A DNA stretch of 64,000 bases from Paraburkholderia nodosa DSM 21604 (GCF_000519185.1 NZ_JAFA01000031.1:1-64000); one strand, 5' to 3'; counted from the first letter of the stretch, positions 53,164-61,429 are shown. Translations and numbers: made by a program. Notes: a model not told the origin generated them from the letters alone.

Positions 53164-53604
53164 ATGTCCAGCAACAACAAGCCTCGCTCCCTTCACCAGC
53201 CGTCTTCAAGGGCTCTATCGAAAGCACTGTTCCTTCCAATGTCCCAGCGCGACGCATCCAGTCTTGCGCTACGCACGCGGATCGCGCTCGAGCGGCTGCG
53301 CAACGGCGAGGCCGGTCGGTCATTAATCAATCACATGTCCCAGATCGTACTTATCACCGGCTACATTACCCGCGCTGGACTCGACAGGCTCGACATCCAC
53401 GACATTGACCGCGTCGAGCAGATTCTGGGCGACGTACTCGTCGACGCAGACAGGACGGGAGAATGGAATATCCCGGATTCGCTGATCAGCGAACTCACGA
53501 CCGTGGTGAACGAGTATGATCGCCAGCTCGCCACGACCCGCGTCGAGATCGTCGCCCGCGCCAGCGAATACCTCGAAAGGCAGATGATGCTCGCCGCAAC
53601 GTGA
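53164..53604 (+). CDS. Hypothetical protein divergent from the orphan regulator
   Basis: A 146-residue, mainly helical soluble protein with AGGAGA 7 bases before ATG 53164. Segments include LHQPSSRALSKALFLPMSQR, RIALERLRNGEAGRSLINHM and VIDRVEQ-like turns with DRVEQILGDVLVDADRT. Proteins of this type are seen in several Burkholderia and sometimes mislabelled as Fis regulators, without a known role. It shares the triple CTTAA region with the orphan response regulator and is probably its target. Confidence 0.65.
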   Translation: MSSNNKPRSLHQPSSRALSKALFLPMSQRDASSLALRTRIALERLRNGEAGRSLINHMSQIVLITGYITRAGLDRLDIHDIDRVEQILGDVLVDADRTGEWNIPDSLISELTTVVNEYDRQLATTRVEIVARASEYLERQMMLAAT

Positions 53605-53782
53605 CGGCCTCGCATTGATCATCCGCCGCCACAGCGCCGGAGCCCAGGGTGACGCCACGGCAAGCCCATACGGTTGCCGGATGCGAGCGCGAGTTCATCA
53701 ATGCACGAAGACGTGCTTCGATGCGAAAGTGACATTTCGCCCGGCTAAACTCCATGCCAGTCCCCCAGTCCCCCCTGCCAGC

Positions 53783-53941
53783 ATGAAACGTGTTTCGGTT
53801 CGAAGATCACCCATCCACGGAAAAGGCGTCTTCGCACTGATGACGCTTTATGCAGGTAAACGCATCTTTGAGTACAAGGGCCTCTTGACCACGTGGCGCG
53901 AGGCTGCATGTCATTGCGCACGGCGCGCGGATACCGGATAA
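53783..53941 (+). pseudogene. Truncated SET-domain protein
   Basis: The first 42 codons match the start of bacterial SET-domain lysine methyltransferases: MKRVSVRRSPIHGKGVFAL, AGKRIFEYKG and TWREAA. The rest of the domain (including the N-H-x-C-x-P/N SAM-binding motif) is missing; the frame continues for about 11 unrelated residues to a stop at 53941. Probably a decayed remnant. Confidence 0.65.
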
Positions 53942-54032
53942 AGCTCTCGCTGCCAGGTGACGAAAGCCGGCTTTTTGAGCCCGGCTCATGTCCCGCATCC
54001 GCCAATAGCGCGACGCTGTTCCGCCAGGCTGC

Positions 54033-54422
54033 CTAAGCGGAAACGAGGCCACGCGCCGTCGCCACGTGACTGAACAGGAGATTGATGATCTCGCGCGTCG
54101 GCACGCTGGTGATGAGCGTCGCCACCTTCCCGGGACGAAACCACCGGCATCCCAGGATTTCATTGCCCGGCACAGGCCTCGCGCCATCGGGTAACAACGA
54201 GAAAAAGACGTGATGCCGTTTGTTCAGACCTCCGAACTGGAAGAGACAACCCAGTTCGCAGCCCTCGAGCGTCGTCTCTTCAATGAGTTCCCGCCGGGCA
54301 GCATCCGCCGGAGACTCGCCCCGCTGGATCGTGCCGCCGGGCAGCGACCATCCTGCCCGTCCGCGTTCGACAAGAAGGACCTTTCCGTGTTGCCAGCACA
54401 CGAGGGTGGCTCGTTCTTTCAT
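54033..54422 (-). CDS. NUDIX hydrolase
   Basis: A 129-residue nucleotide-diphosphatase-fold protein with the full Nudix box: GTIQRGESPADAARRELIEE (G-x5-E-x7-REL-x-EE). The start ATG 54422 gives a compact MutT-type length; a longer frame to 54515 has no support. Substrate unknown; isolated gene. Confidence 0.82.
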   Translation of the reverse strand: MKERATLVCWQHGKVLLVERGRAGWSLPGGTIQRGESPADAARRELIEETTLEGCELGCLFQFGGLNKRHHVFFSLLPDGARPVPGNEILGCRWFRPGKVATLITSVPTREIINLLFSHVATARGLVSA

Positions 54423-54598
54423 GATTCCAGGTCTCACTGCAAGTGCTATATTTTTTAGACGAATCGAAGCGTCACTGAGGGAGGCCGGCACCCGGTTACT
54501 GGCCGGGGCCTTCACCGGTATGGCGCAGCAGCCTGCACGTCAAGCGCCGGCAATACGCTAACGCATCGAGCACACCATGCTGACGGGGAGAAAAGGCC

Positions 54599-54946
54599 AT
54601 GAGAACCCGCTCGTCGTTCGAAATCTGTACGCCCCTCGGCATTTTCGTTATCGCCTGCGCACTTTCTGTTCCGACGCTCGTCATCGCCATTGCCTGGATG
54701 TCGATCGGCGTCTGCTGCCTGGGCTACCGCACGCTTGCGGACTTCCCCGCTGACGGCGTGCCGCACAGGTGGCGCCACGGCGCCCGTGGTGGCTGTCTGC
54801 TTTTCTATCATCTCGCATGGTGGCCGTGGTACATGCGCCGCGAGTTGCATGAATTCGCCGTTCAGGCAAAAGCCCGGTTCGCCAGGGGCAAGCTATTGCG
54901 CGATCACAGCGCATCGTCCAGTCAGGAAAGCGACGGGAATCCCTGA
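54599..54946 (+). CDS. Small membrane protein of unknown function
   Basis: A 115-residue product with hydrophobic segments (LGIFVIACALSVPTLVIAIA and possibly GCLLFYHLAWWPWYM), a positively charged C-terminal half and a GGGGAG ribosome binding site. No family recognised. Confidence 0.5.
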   Translation: MRTRSSFEICTPLGIFVIACALSVPTLVIAIAWMSIGVCCLGYRTLADFPADGVPHRWRHGARGGCLLFYHLAWWPWYMRRELHEFAVQAKARFARGKLLRDHSASSSQESDGNP

Positions 54947-54985
54947 CAGGCTGTAGTGGCAAATTCGTGTGAAGGATACGCGCCC

Positions 54986-55237
54986 TCAGTTCGCTGAGGG
55001 CGGGTCAGGTATGTAGCCGCGGTGGTGCTCGTAAAGCCAGTACTGGCACGTCGCAGCGCGGGATGCAAAGTCGTCGCCACGCTCGTGAAACAGCTTCATC
55101 CAGTTCAGGACATACTCGACCGGGATCAAATTTTCGCGCGTGCCAAACAGCACTGCCACCAGGAAGCGGTCGGCCTCGCCAGGCGAGCCACTCACGAGGA
55201 CCCTGGGCTCAATCTCGTACAGAGGGGTTGGCGTCAT
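54986..55237 (-). CDS. Hypothetical protein, last gene of a small-gene array
   Basis: An 83-residue soluble protein from ATG 55237 (TPLYEIEPRVLVSGSPGEAD, VEYVLNWMKLFHERGDDFAS, WLYEHHRGYIPDPP). It follows the 55258 gene by 20 bases on the same strand. No family recognised; the compact order of four small genes (56106 down to 54986) suggests one transcript. Confidence 0.55.
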   Translation of the reverse strand: MTPTPLYEIEPRVLVSGSPGEADRFLVAVLFGTRENLIPVEYVLNWMKLFHERGDDFASRAATCQYWLYEHHRGYIPDPPSAN

Positions 55238-55257
55238 TGTGATTGCCCACCGGCCTC

Positions 55258-55584
55258 TCAATGCGCCGGGAACCACGACTCTGCGCCGCCGCTGGCCTTG
55301 GTGCAAGGGCCGGGTCTCTCAAGTCGATCGAGGCGACCCAGCAGGTCCTTTGCCTGTTTCTCAATGTGCATCGGTAGCAGAGGCATGGCCAGTATCGCAC
55401 TGACCCTGTCCCGCCAGTAGTTCAGGTTGAACATCGCCCCTGTTTCGATCTCGCGAACGCCATCGGCCAGGTGCTCGAGATGGCTTAGTACGCTCCCGAT
55501 ATGCGCCAGATCCCGTTCAGCAAATTCGTCGCTCACGCTTGATTCCCTGCCGTTTGTATCCGGCGTGTTCGTTCTTGTGTGCAC
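55258..55584 (-). CDS. Hypothetical helical protein of the small-gene array
   Basis: A 108-residue product; GTG 55584 is the likely start. A second in-frame GTG at 55536 is possible. Sequence features a helical region AERDLAHIGSVLSHLEHLADG and an RDRVSAILAMPLLPMHIEKQ segment. No family recognised. Confidence 0.5.
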   Translation of the reverse strand: MHTRTNTPDTNGRESSVSDEFAERDLAHIGSVLSHLEHLADGVREIETGAMFNLNYWRDRVSAILAMPLLPMHIEKQAKDLLGRLDRLERPGPCTKASGGAESWFPAH

Positions 55585-55645
55585 TCTGCTTCCGCCGTCG
55601 GAGCCGTCTCACGTGCAGGCTGTGCCGTGCTACCCCCGACGACAC

Positions 55646-55804
55646 TCAACGTCGTGATCGGGTGGGTTGCCACCATTCATGGTGATCGAGATTGCGCAGC
55701 AAATCAGCCCGACGCCGCTCACGGAGATAGTGTGCAGTCACGCCGACCCCTGCGATAACAAGCACGATCGTGCCGGCAGCCATACCCAGCCAGGTTTGGT
55801 CCAT
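55646..55804 (-). CDS. Tiny single-pass membrane protein of the small-gene array
   Basis: A 52-residue open frame: short N-terminus, one transmembrane helix (GTIVLVIAGVGVTAHYL) and a basic tail (RERRRADLLRNLDHHEWWQP). GGGGAAG precedes ATG 55804. It lies 14 bases after the 55819 gene. Too short for many gene finders. Confidence 0.5.
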   Translation of the reverse strand: MDQTWLGMAAGTIVLVIAGVGVTAHYLRERRRADLLRNLDHHEWWQPTRSRR

Positions 55805-55818
55805 GTCAGCTTCCCCAG

Positions 55819-56106
55819 TTAGACCCGGATCTCCGCCTCATACTCCAGGCGGCACGCATCGTGAATATAGTCCGTCGCGGTGACAGGCCATCGGCAATGT
55901 GCCCGCGCACAGCGCGCCCGGGCAATCGCCCGCAGGACTGCGTCGCCCTGCGGGGTCACGCGAGGAATCGGCAGGCCCGCTTCGGGCGGGTCAATCGCAA
56001 TCAGCTCAAGCGCGCGAAGCGCGCCGAGTTCCAGGCGGTCCGCCTCCATCCGTTCAGGGGCATCCTTGACCAGCATCAACGTGGCAAGTTCGTGGGGGCT
56101 CAGCAT
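55819..56106 (-). CDS. Hypothetical protein, first gene of the small-gene array
   Basis: A 95-residue soluble protein beginning MLSPHELATLMLVKDAPERM, which resembles a small winged-helix-like start, then AIDPPEAGLPIPRVTPQGDAVL and a cysteine-containing C-terminal half. AGGGAA lies before ATG 56106. Possibly regulatory; no family assigned. Confidence 0.5.
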   Translation of the reverse strand: MLSPHELATLMLVKDAPERMEADRLELGALRALELIAIDPPEAGLPIPRVTPQGDAVLRAIARARCARAHCRWPVTATDYIHDACRLEYEAEIRV

Positions 56107-56193
56107 GGCATTCCCTGACGTTGGGATGGTGAGAAAGAAGTCGGTATCCAGTGGCGATCCACCGGGAAACGGCTATCCGGACGACGGGCAGGA

Positions 56194-56742
56194 TTAGCGC
56201 GACTGAGTTCGCCGCCTGCGGCCTGTCGGCGCCACGCCTGCGACGTGGTCTGCATCCTTGCGCGCGCTGTCCTGCATGGCAGCAGTGGGCATCGCGGCGA
56301 CGGCGCAAACCGAATCGTCGGGAGGCAGCGTGGTCATTGCGTTGGCGGCCCGAACGCTCCTGACCATCGCAGTGATGGCCGCTGACGCGTGCCGGACCGT
56401 TTCAACATAGCCATCAAGGGCAAAACGGTTTAGCGCAACCGACGTCTGCAGCGTCATGTCCATCACGGCGCTGGCGTGTGCGGCGAACCGCACGACAAAC
56501 GGCGGCAGCCTGCCGGCCGGGTTCAAGGCGCACGGCCCCAGCGCCTGCGGCGGCTGCGTGCTCTCGCGCCTGTTCTGGGCGCCGGCGAGGACCGCTGCGT
56601 ACATCAAGAGGTTTAGCCGCGCGAGTTCACTGAAACCGGCAACCAGATGGCCGGCAAGGAAGGGGAACGCAGCCGCACGGGCTGCAGTTGTGGCAAATGA
56701 TTTTTCTTCAGGATTACTAACGAATTGGCTCCAGGTGCTCAC
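56194..56742 (-). CDS. Hypothetical protein, weakly phasin-like
   Basis: A 182-residue product from GTG 56742 (alternative TTG 56745). It is alanine-rich and helical (TAARAAAFPFLAGHLVAGFS, LDGYVETVRHASAAITAMV) with a disordered basic C-terminus. The weak ribosome binding site and composition make the assignment uncertain. A relationship to phasins is only impressionistic. Confidence 0.4.
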   Translation of the reverse strand: MSTWSQFVSNPEEKSFATTAARAAAFPFLAGHLVAGFSELARLNLLMYAAVLAGAQNRRESTQPPQALGPCALNPAGRLPPFVVRFAAHASAVMDMTLQTSVALNRFALDGYVETVRHASAAITAMVRSVRAANAMTTLPPDDSVCAVAAMPTAAMQDSARKDADHVAGVAPTGRRRRTQSR

Positions 56743-57036
56743 CAACAGGCGTGGCCGCTGCCACCGCGGCCGATCGTCGGCATGCCGGCGTGCGCGAACC
56801 TGCGCTGCGCGACGCCTCGCCGATCAATCTAGAGGCTTCATCCTAACTTTGTTAAATCTGCGCCATGAATCCGTATTGTCCAGGAGTTTCCCCAATATGT
56901 GAGAACGGGCGGGCGTGGTGACCGGACACGACGTTGGCTTGATGCGCATTCACAGAGCGCCATCGCAAAGCGCCGCCCCGACGTTGCGAGCGCACCGGTT
57001 TCGACCGTTCCAGCCGCAAGGCGGATCGATCAGGAT

Positions 57037-57309
57037 TCAATGCCGGTCATGACAGAACAGGTCATCAACGATCTTGCGCGCAGCGCTGTATCCACCCATG
57101 AGCGCGTCGGCCTCCGTTGCGAAGGGCCTGCCGCCCGCTTCACCGACGCGCAACGGCGAAAAGACGGCGAGCGTGCTCGCTGCCTGAAATATCCTGACGA
57201 CAGCGACATATCCCGGCCGGGTTGGCTCGAGCCTCTTCGGTCCGATGCTGATATCGGACTCAACAGAAATCTCAAGCGTAAAGCCCTCGTAATCGTAGCT
57301 TCGCGTCAT
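57037..57309 (-). CDS. Small hypothetical protein (Burkholderia DUF type)
   Basis: A 90-residue protein: YDYEGFTLEISVESDISIGP, PGYVAVVRIFQAASTLAVFS and a C-terminal KIVDDLFCHD. GGGGAG precedes ATG 57309. The pattern is one of the short stress- or surface-related DUFs frequent in Burkholderia. It is 15 bases upstream of the MgtC remnant. Confidence 0.6.
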   Translation of the reverse strand: MTRSYDYEGFTLEISVESDISIGPKRLEPTRPGYVAVVRIFQAASTLAVFSPLRVGEAGGRPFATEADALMGGYSAARKIVDDLFCHDRH

Positions 57310-57324
57310 GACAGTCTCCCCGCC

Positions 57325-57978
57325 TTACTTCTCGCGTCGACACTCGCGGACGCCCGACATGGCTTCGAGCCGCGCGCAAATCGCCGAGAATTCGCTCGTG
57401 CTCGTCCGCGACAGTGCGATCTGCACATCATCGAGATCGGCGTCATCCTCCGACTGCTGGACGATGAACTGCTTGACGCGAACGCTACCCGCGCCAAGCG
57501 CCTGGTTCAGTGAGTCAAGCGAGACACTACCGTGTTCGACCAGCAGTTGTATGTTGCGCTGCTGACGCACGGAAATAAAGCGCCGCTCCAGAGGCTTCAC
57601 GCCGACCAGAATGATCACGATGATGGCCGTCGCGCCGATCGCGGCCGTGTACATGCCGCCCCCCACTGCCAGACCGATACCCGCAACCGATCAGAGGCTC
57701 GCCGCCGTCGTCAGACCGCGGACCACTTCGCCACGCAGAAGTATCGACCCCGCACCAAGAAAACCAATACCGGAAACCACCTGGGCGGCGACCCGGGACG
57801 GATCCAGCACGACGTTCTTCTCGCCCAGCACAACAGCAAAACCAAACGCCGAAACCAGCATCATCAGCGCGGCCCCGACGCAGACGAGCGTGTGTGCGCG
57901 CAGACCTGCCGTAGCAGCGCAGCGATCAGCAGGCACGGACCGAATTGTGACATTGTGTGTGACACAGCTGCTGGCCAA
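57325..57978 (-). pseudogene. MgtC/SapB family gene, interrupted and N-terminally truncated
   Basis: Membrane protein family linked to magnesium limitation and intracellular survival. The conserved core is clear (GLRAHTLVCVGAALMMLVSAFG, DPSRVAAQVVSGIGFLGAGSIL, VRGLTTAASL) but a TGA at 57691-57693 stands where the family has Trp, after GLTTAASL. Beyond it the frame continues with AVGGGMYTAAIGA and the cytoplasmic C-terminal domain to 57325. The N-terminal 30-40 residues, including the E-R-E motif, are missing; a +1 frame encodes MSQFGPCLLIAALL, which may be the lost start. Most probably a pseudogene. Confidence 0.8.
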
Positions 57979-58479
57979 GGGGCATGCAAGGAGGCGAGTT
58001 GGCCACGCGAGCTAACCCTTCACGCGACCTCGATGCGCTGCACGGCGGTTGAACGATTGTCCGGACGCTACCCGCCTCAGATCCGTATCGCCGTTCGAAA
58101 ATGGAACGCGACTCTCACCTGCAGCATTCCCCGCTGGGTGGCGCTCCAGCACGGTCAGATTGCTTTATCGCGTTAAACGGCAGATCGCGGGAAGTCAGCC
58201 TTGGTAGAGGCCTTGCTCGTCTTGCTGCCCAACGTTGATGTATATAAAGTGACCGCACTTTAATATGTGGTCCTAAACCATGGAGGCCTGAGCAACGAGG
58301 TTTGCGTGGTACCACATTCGAATCGCTCGAGACGGTGACCACCACGCGGTGGAAAAAGCAATTAGAGCAACGGCATAAAAGCACCGCAAATTTCTGACGA
58401 TCATGTGCGCCAACTCTTTGCCACCAATTCCCATCGCCGAGATTGCTTTGACTCCCGGACCAACGGGCCAAGGCGTGAG
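57979..58479. other. Gene-free stretch between the MgtC remnant and the toxin gene
   Basis: About 500 bases without a supportable gene. It has lower GC content than its surroundings in the middle and contains a short dyad TAAAGTG-N4-CACTTTA (58245-58262). A 118-codon frame on the minus strand (to 58471) lacks a ribosome binding site and any family signal. This may be old mobile-element debris. Confidence 0.45.
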
Positions 58480-58869
58480 CTAAACGTAGCGAACGGGAGC
58501 GAAATCGTACCGCCTGACCTGCTCGTCGTGCGTCAGGAGCACAATCCCTTCGGCGATCGCCTGGCCGATGAGTAGCCGGTCGAATGGATCTTTGTGCAGC
58601 GGTGGGAGCGAGGCAACTTCGAATGCGTGCTGGGCCTCGATCGACAGTTCCTCGTAGCCGGCGTCGAGCAGGCTCCTGCGCAGGACACGTGCGTCAAGTT
58701 GAAAGTCGTCGCGACCCAGCGCGCTCTTGATCACGATTTCCCACATGCTCGCGACGCTGAAATAGAGGGTGTTGTCCGTGTCCTCGATGACCGCGCGCGC
58801 TTCGTCGGATAAGTCTGGATCGTCGACCGCAGCCCAGATCAGCAGGTGAGTATCGAGCAACAACTTCAC
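58480..58869 (-). CDS. PIN-domain toxin (VapC-like)
   Basis: A 129-residue PIN ribonuclease of a type II toxin-antitoxin pair. Acidic active-site residues appear in LLLDTHLLIWA (D6), SVASMWEIVIKSALGR and HKDPFDRLLIGQA, with a final LLTHDEQVRRYD. GTG 58869 overlaps the antitoxin stop (GTGA). It probably cleaves tRNA or other RNA when the antitoxin is lost. Confidence 0.9.
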   Translation of the reverse strand: MKLLLDTHLLIWAAVDDPDLSDEARAVIEDTDNTLYFSVASMWEIVIKSALGRDDFQLDARVLRRSLLDAGYEELSIEAQHAFEVASLPPLHKDPFDRLLIGQAIAEGIVLLTHDEQVRRYDFAPVRYV

Positions 58870-59117
58870 TGGGCCTTCCCTTCAAACTGATCGGCAATCT
58901 CATCGCCGCCCATCGTGTCGAAGTCTGCCGGGACCTTGATCTGGCCTTTCAGAAAGCCGATGCGCCGTGGCGGCTTTTCGATTCCCGCTTCGATGCGCAC
59001 GACCTTCACTAGCGGCTTGCCCGCTTTCGCGATGACGAACGGTTCGCCGCCGCTCACGGTTTCTTCAATCAGCCGCGACAGGTTCGTCTTGGCGTCGTGG
59101 ATGTTGTAGATCTGCAT
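58866..59117 (-). CDS. Phd/YefM-family antitoxin
   Basis: An 83-residue antitoxin with the N-terminal DNA-binding fold (IYNIHDAKTNLSRLIEETVSGGEPFVIAKAG) and an extended toxin-binding C-terminus. AGAGGA precedes ATG 59117. The gene lies directly before the PIN toxin and has a perfect palindrome in its promoter. Confidence 0.88.
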   Translation of the reverse strand: MQIYNIHDAKTNLSRLIEETVSGGEPFVIAKAGKPLVKVVRIEAGIEKPPRRIGFLKGQIKVPADFDTMGGDEIADQFEGKAQ

Positions 59118-59131
59118 GACTATCCTCTGTC

Positions 59132-59154
59132 AACTTAGTTTAATGGACTAAGTT
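59132..59154 (-). promoter_or_regulatory. Toxin-antitoxin operator
   Basis: AACTTAGT (59132-59139) and ACTAAGTT (59147-59154) form a perfect 8-bp dyad with a 7-base centre, 14 bases upstream of the antitoxin start. It is the expected conditional-cooperativity operator. Confidence 0.75.
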
Positions 59155-59354
59155 TACTCTGAATGTCCAGATATCGCTAGATCACATGAGACATGGACAC
59201 AGGTAGCAGCACATTTACATAATGAAAGCTATCAATTTTTTAGGGTCGCATTCAAATTATGCTATAGCGGTGTCCCGGCCAGAAGCGCCCGAAATGTTCG
59301 TTGCCGCCCCTAATCCAGCCCGACCTCACGCTAACGTCTATTCATTGAGCCTGT

Positions 59355-59651
59355 ATGGGGGAGTATCTGGTCAGAGTACACAACGAGAACGACCGGCAAA
59401 CGCTGGAATGGCTGCGCCGACATATCGGTGACGCAGCTATCGCTGCCGCCATTCAACGATGTGGGGGCTCGGGCAAACCGTCTCTTTCTGCCGTCTGCAG
59501 GCAGCTGGGTGTCACGGCCGCACGGTTTCACCTGCCACGGCGGGAAAGCCCGAGCCCGGTGGCTGAGCAATCCCTGGCGACCATCAGGCGCATCCTCGCC
59601 GCGCGTGCCGCGCTGACCGTAGCAAACCCGATCGTATCCAGCCAGCAATGA
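59355..59651 (+). CDS. Small basic hypothetical protein (possible mobile-element accessory)
   Basis: A 98-residue product: EYLVRVHNENDRQTLEWLRR, DAAIAAAIQRCGGSGKPSLS, SAVCRQLGVTAARFHLPR, and SLATIRRILAARAA. It may be a DNA-binding accessory protein of genomic islands. No good ribosome binding site is visible. Confidence is moderate. Confidence 0.45.
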   Translation: MGEYLVRVHNENDRQTLEWLRRHIGDAAIAAAIQRCGGSGKPSLSAVCRQLGVTAARFHLPRRESPSPVAEQSLATIRRILAARAALTVANPIVSSQQ

Positions 59652-59789
59652 CCGGCCCGGTTGGTGGGATCCGGTCGGGACGACGCGTCGCCCTGTCGTG
59701 CGCTGGCACGGGCCGTGGTCCCGGCCACCGTTGCATCGCCCCTGTGATGTGAAGCTTGTACGAAGGCGGAAAGCAACTTCGGAGCTGGC

Positions 59790-59939
59790 ATGGCGAACAA
59801 ACACCACATTATCTGGGTCGAGCAGCGCGACACCCGAAAGGGTTGGCCGGAGTTCCGCGAAGAAGCTTTCCGGGGCGCGCTCGCTGACGCAATGGAGACT
59901 ACATCATTGCTCTGGCCGAAGGGACGGGTTTCATCGTAG
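59790..59939 (+). CDS. Small open frame
   Basis: A 49-codon frame with GGAG upstream and a start HHIIWVEQRDTRKGWPEFRE. Short, family unknown; a marginal call. Confidence 0.3.
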   Translation: MANKHHIIWVEQRDTRKGWPEFREEAFRGALADAMETTSLLWPKGRVSS

Positions 59940-60260
59940 GCCAGGTCCTTGCGCAGGACGGCCAGATACTGGCAACGGTCGTTTCCTCTGTAAACGGCCG
60001 CCTTAACGGATGACCCATCCGGGATCCCGGAGCCCGAAGGATCGTAGTCGCAATTCGGGCCGTCGCCGGGATCGGCCTACTTAAACTCGATGCTATGTCA
60101 CTCCTGATTGCGGGCCATCCCGGTGTGCGAAGACAGGCCGCATACAGCGCGAGGCAGGTTGGCAAGGCGCCCCGCGGCAGCGCCCTCTACACTCAACGCA
60201 TGACAAACACGCGCGAGACGCTTTCCGCCCTGGCGATCCAGGCTGGCCCCCCCCCGCGCG

Positions 60261-60437
60261 ATGATGGCCCGCATCGTCGCTTGCCTTCTGCTGCTCGCCG
60301 CGTTGAGTGCGGCGGCAATGACGTGGTTCGTCTACGAAGGCCGCCTTCAGCTGCGAATCGACGTCGAGCCGTCCTGTGACCAAGGTGCTGCCCGCGATCA
60401 GAAGCGCGTGGAGATCGAGCGCGGCGATACCGTCTAA
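60261..60437 (+). CDS. Small single-pass membrane protein behind a poly-C tract
   Basis: A 58-residue product: MMARIVACLLLLAALSAAAMTWFVY (signal-anchor), then a polar periplasmic part with one cysteine (VEPSCDQG). A frame starting at ATG 60200 (MTNTRETLSALAIQAGPP) reaches a run of nine C (60247-60255); with eight C it would continue into this protein as a 78-residue form. The start here could therefore be either 60261 or 60200, depending on tract length. Confidence 0.45.
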   Translation: MMARIVACLLLLAALSAAAMTWFVYEGRLQLRIDVEPSCDQGAARDQKRVEIERGDTV

Positions 60438-60464
60438 CGACAGTCGATCGCAACCGGTGCCAGG

Positions 60465-61376
60465 TTATTCCGCTTTAACGAACTTGAGCGTCATGCGATC
60501 CGATTCGCCGATCGCAGCATAACGTGCCCTGTCGACGTCGCCGCCCGCGTATGTCGGGGGAAGCGACCAGACGCCGTGCGGATAGTCCCTGGTATCCCGA
60601 GCGTTCGCGTTGATTTCACTGCGTGCGGCCAATGTGAAACCGGCCGCTTTCGCATGTTCGATCACGTAGTCTTCCGTTACGTAGCCGGTGTCGATCATTT
60701 GCTGTAGGGTTGTCCCCGGCCGCGCGCGATGTTCCTCGACACCCAGTATTCCGCCGGGCTTGAGTGCGCGATAAAAGGCCCGGAGATTCGCGTTGAACTG
60801 ACCGTCCTTCATCCAGTTGTGGATGTTGCGAAACGTGAGCACACGATCAAACTGACCATCCGCATCCCAACCCGTGAATTCCCCGGCGCGCAACGTGCCG
60901 ACCACAACATTACCGTAAATAGCCGGCTCTCCCGCCAGCTTGCGCAGATAGGCCGCATCCGTTGGACGGTCGTCGCCCGCCAGCTCTGCCGACGTACTGA
61001 TGTATTGTGCTTCGTAAAGATGCCCATGGTCATGCAGATACGGGGCGAGTATGTCCGTGTACCATCCGCCGCCCGGCGCGATCTCCATGACGGTCTGCGT
61101 CGAACCGACCTCGAAGAACTGCAAAGTTTCCTGTGGATGACGGTAGACGTCTCGCGCCTTCGCCTTTTCGCTGCGCTGGGGGCCGTCGATGGCCGCAGTC
61201 AGCGAAGTTGCCGCCAACTCGGAAGCTTGCGAGTCGCGAGAAACCGCTTGCGAGGACGCGGTGCAGCCCGCGGTCATCACTGCAGCGGATACTGCCGCGA
61301 TGGCAAAAACGAGCGTTAGCGGATATCCAGGCAGTGCCCGGCGCTGGCGGATCTCTATCATTTGCGATTTCGTCAT
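60465..61376 (-). CDS. Exported lipoprotein with a SAM-methyltransferase-like domain
   Basis: A 303-residue product from ATG 61376. It starts with a basic region, a hydrophobic stretch and a lipobox-like VMTAGC, so it is predicted to be a periplasmic lipoprotein, although its body looks like a class I methyltransferase: VMEIAPGGGWYTDILAPYL (SAM motif I), FDRVLTFRNIHNW, ALKPGGILGVEEHRA. Export of a SAM-dependent enzyme is odd because SAM is not expected in the periplasm. Related exported proteins are annotated as methyltransferases in many Proteobacteria; the true activity is unknown. Confidence 0.8.
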   Translation of the reverse strand: MTKSQMIEIRQRRALPGYPLTLVFAIAAVSAAVMTAGCTASSQAVSRDSQASELAATSLTAAIDGPQRSEKAKARDVYRHPQETLQFFEVGSTQTVMEIAPGGGWYTDILAPYLHDHGHLYEAQYISTSAELAGDDRPTDAAYLRKLAGEPAIYGNVVVGTLRAGEFTGWDADGQFDRVLTFRNIHNWMKDGQFNANLRAFYRALKPGGILGVEEHRARPGTTLQQMIDTGYVTEDYVIEHAKAAGFTLAARSEINANARDTRDYPHGVWSLPPTYAGGDVDRARYAAIGESDRMTLKFVKAE

Positions 61377-61429
61377 GTTGAGGTTGCCATACGATACAAG
61401 CTTTCTGCGCCCTCCTGGCGCCAACCACC

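Noticed and set aside
58245..58262. TAAAGTG-N4-CACTTTA dyad as a regulatory site
   Set aside because: A single short dyad without an adjacent gene start or a second copy is too weak to call.
58115..58471. 118-codon minus-strand frame before the toxin gene
   Set aside because: No start signal, no recognisable domain and atypical composition; listed only as part of the gene-free stretch.
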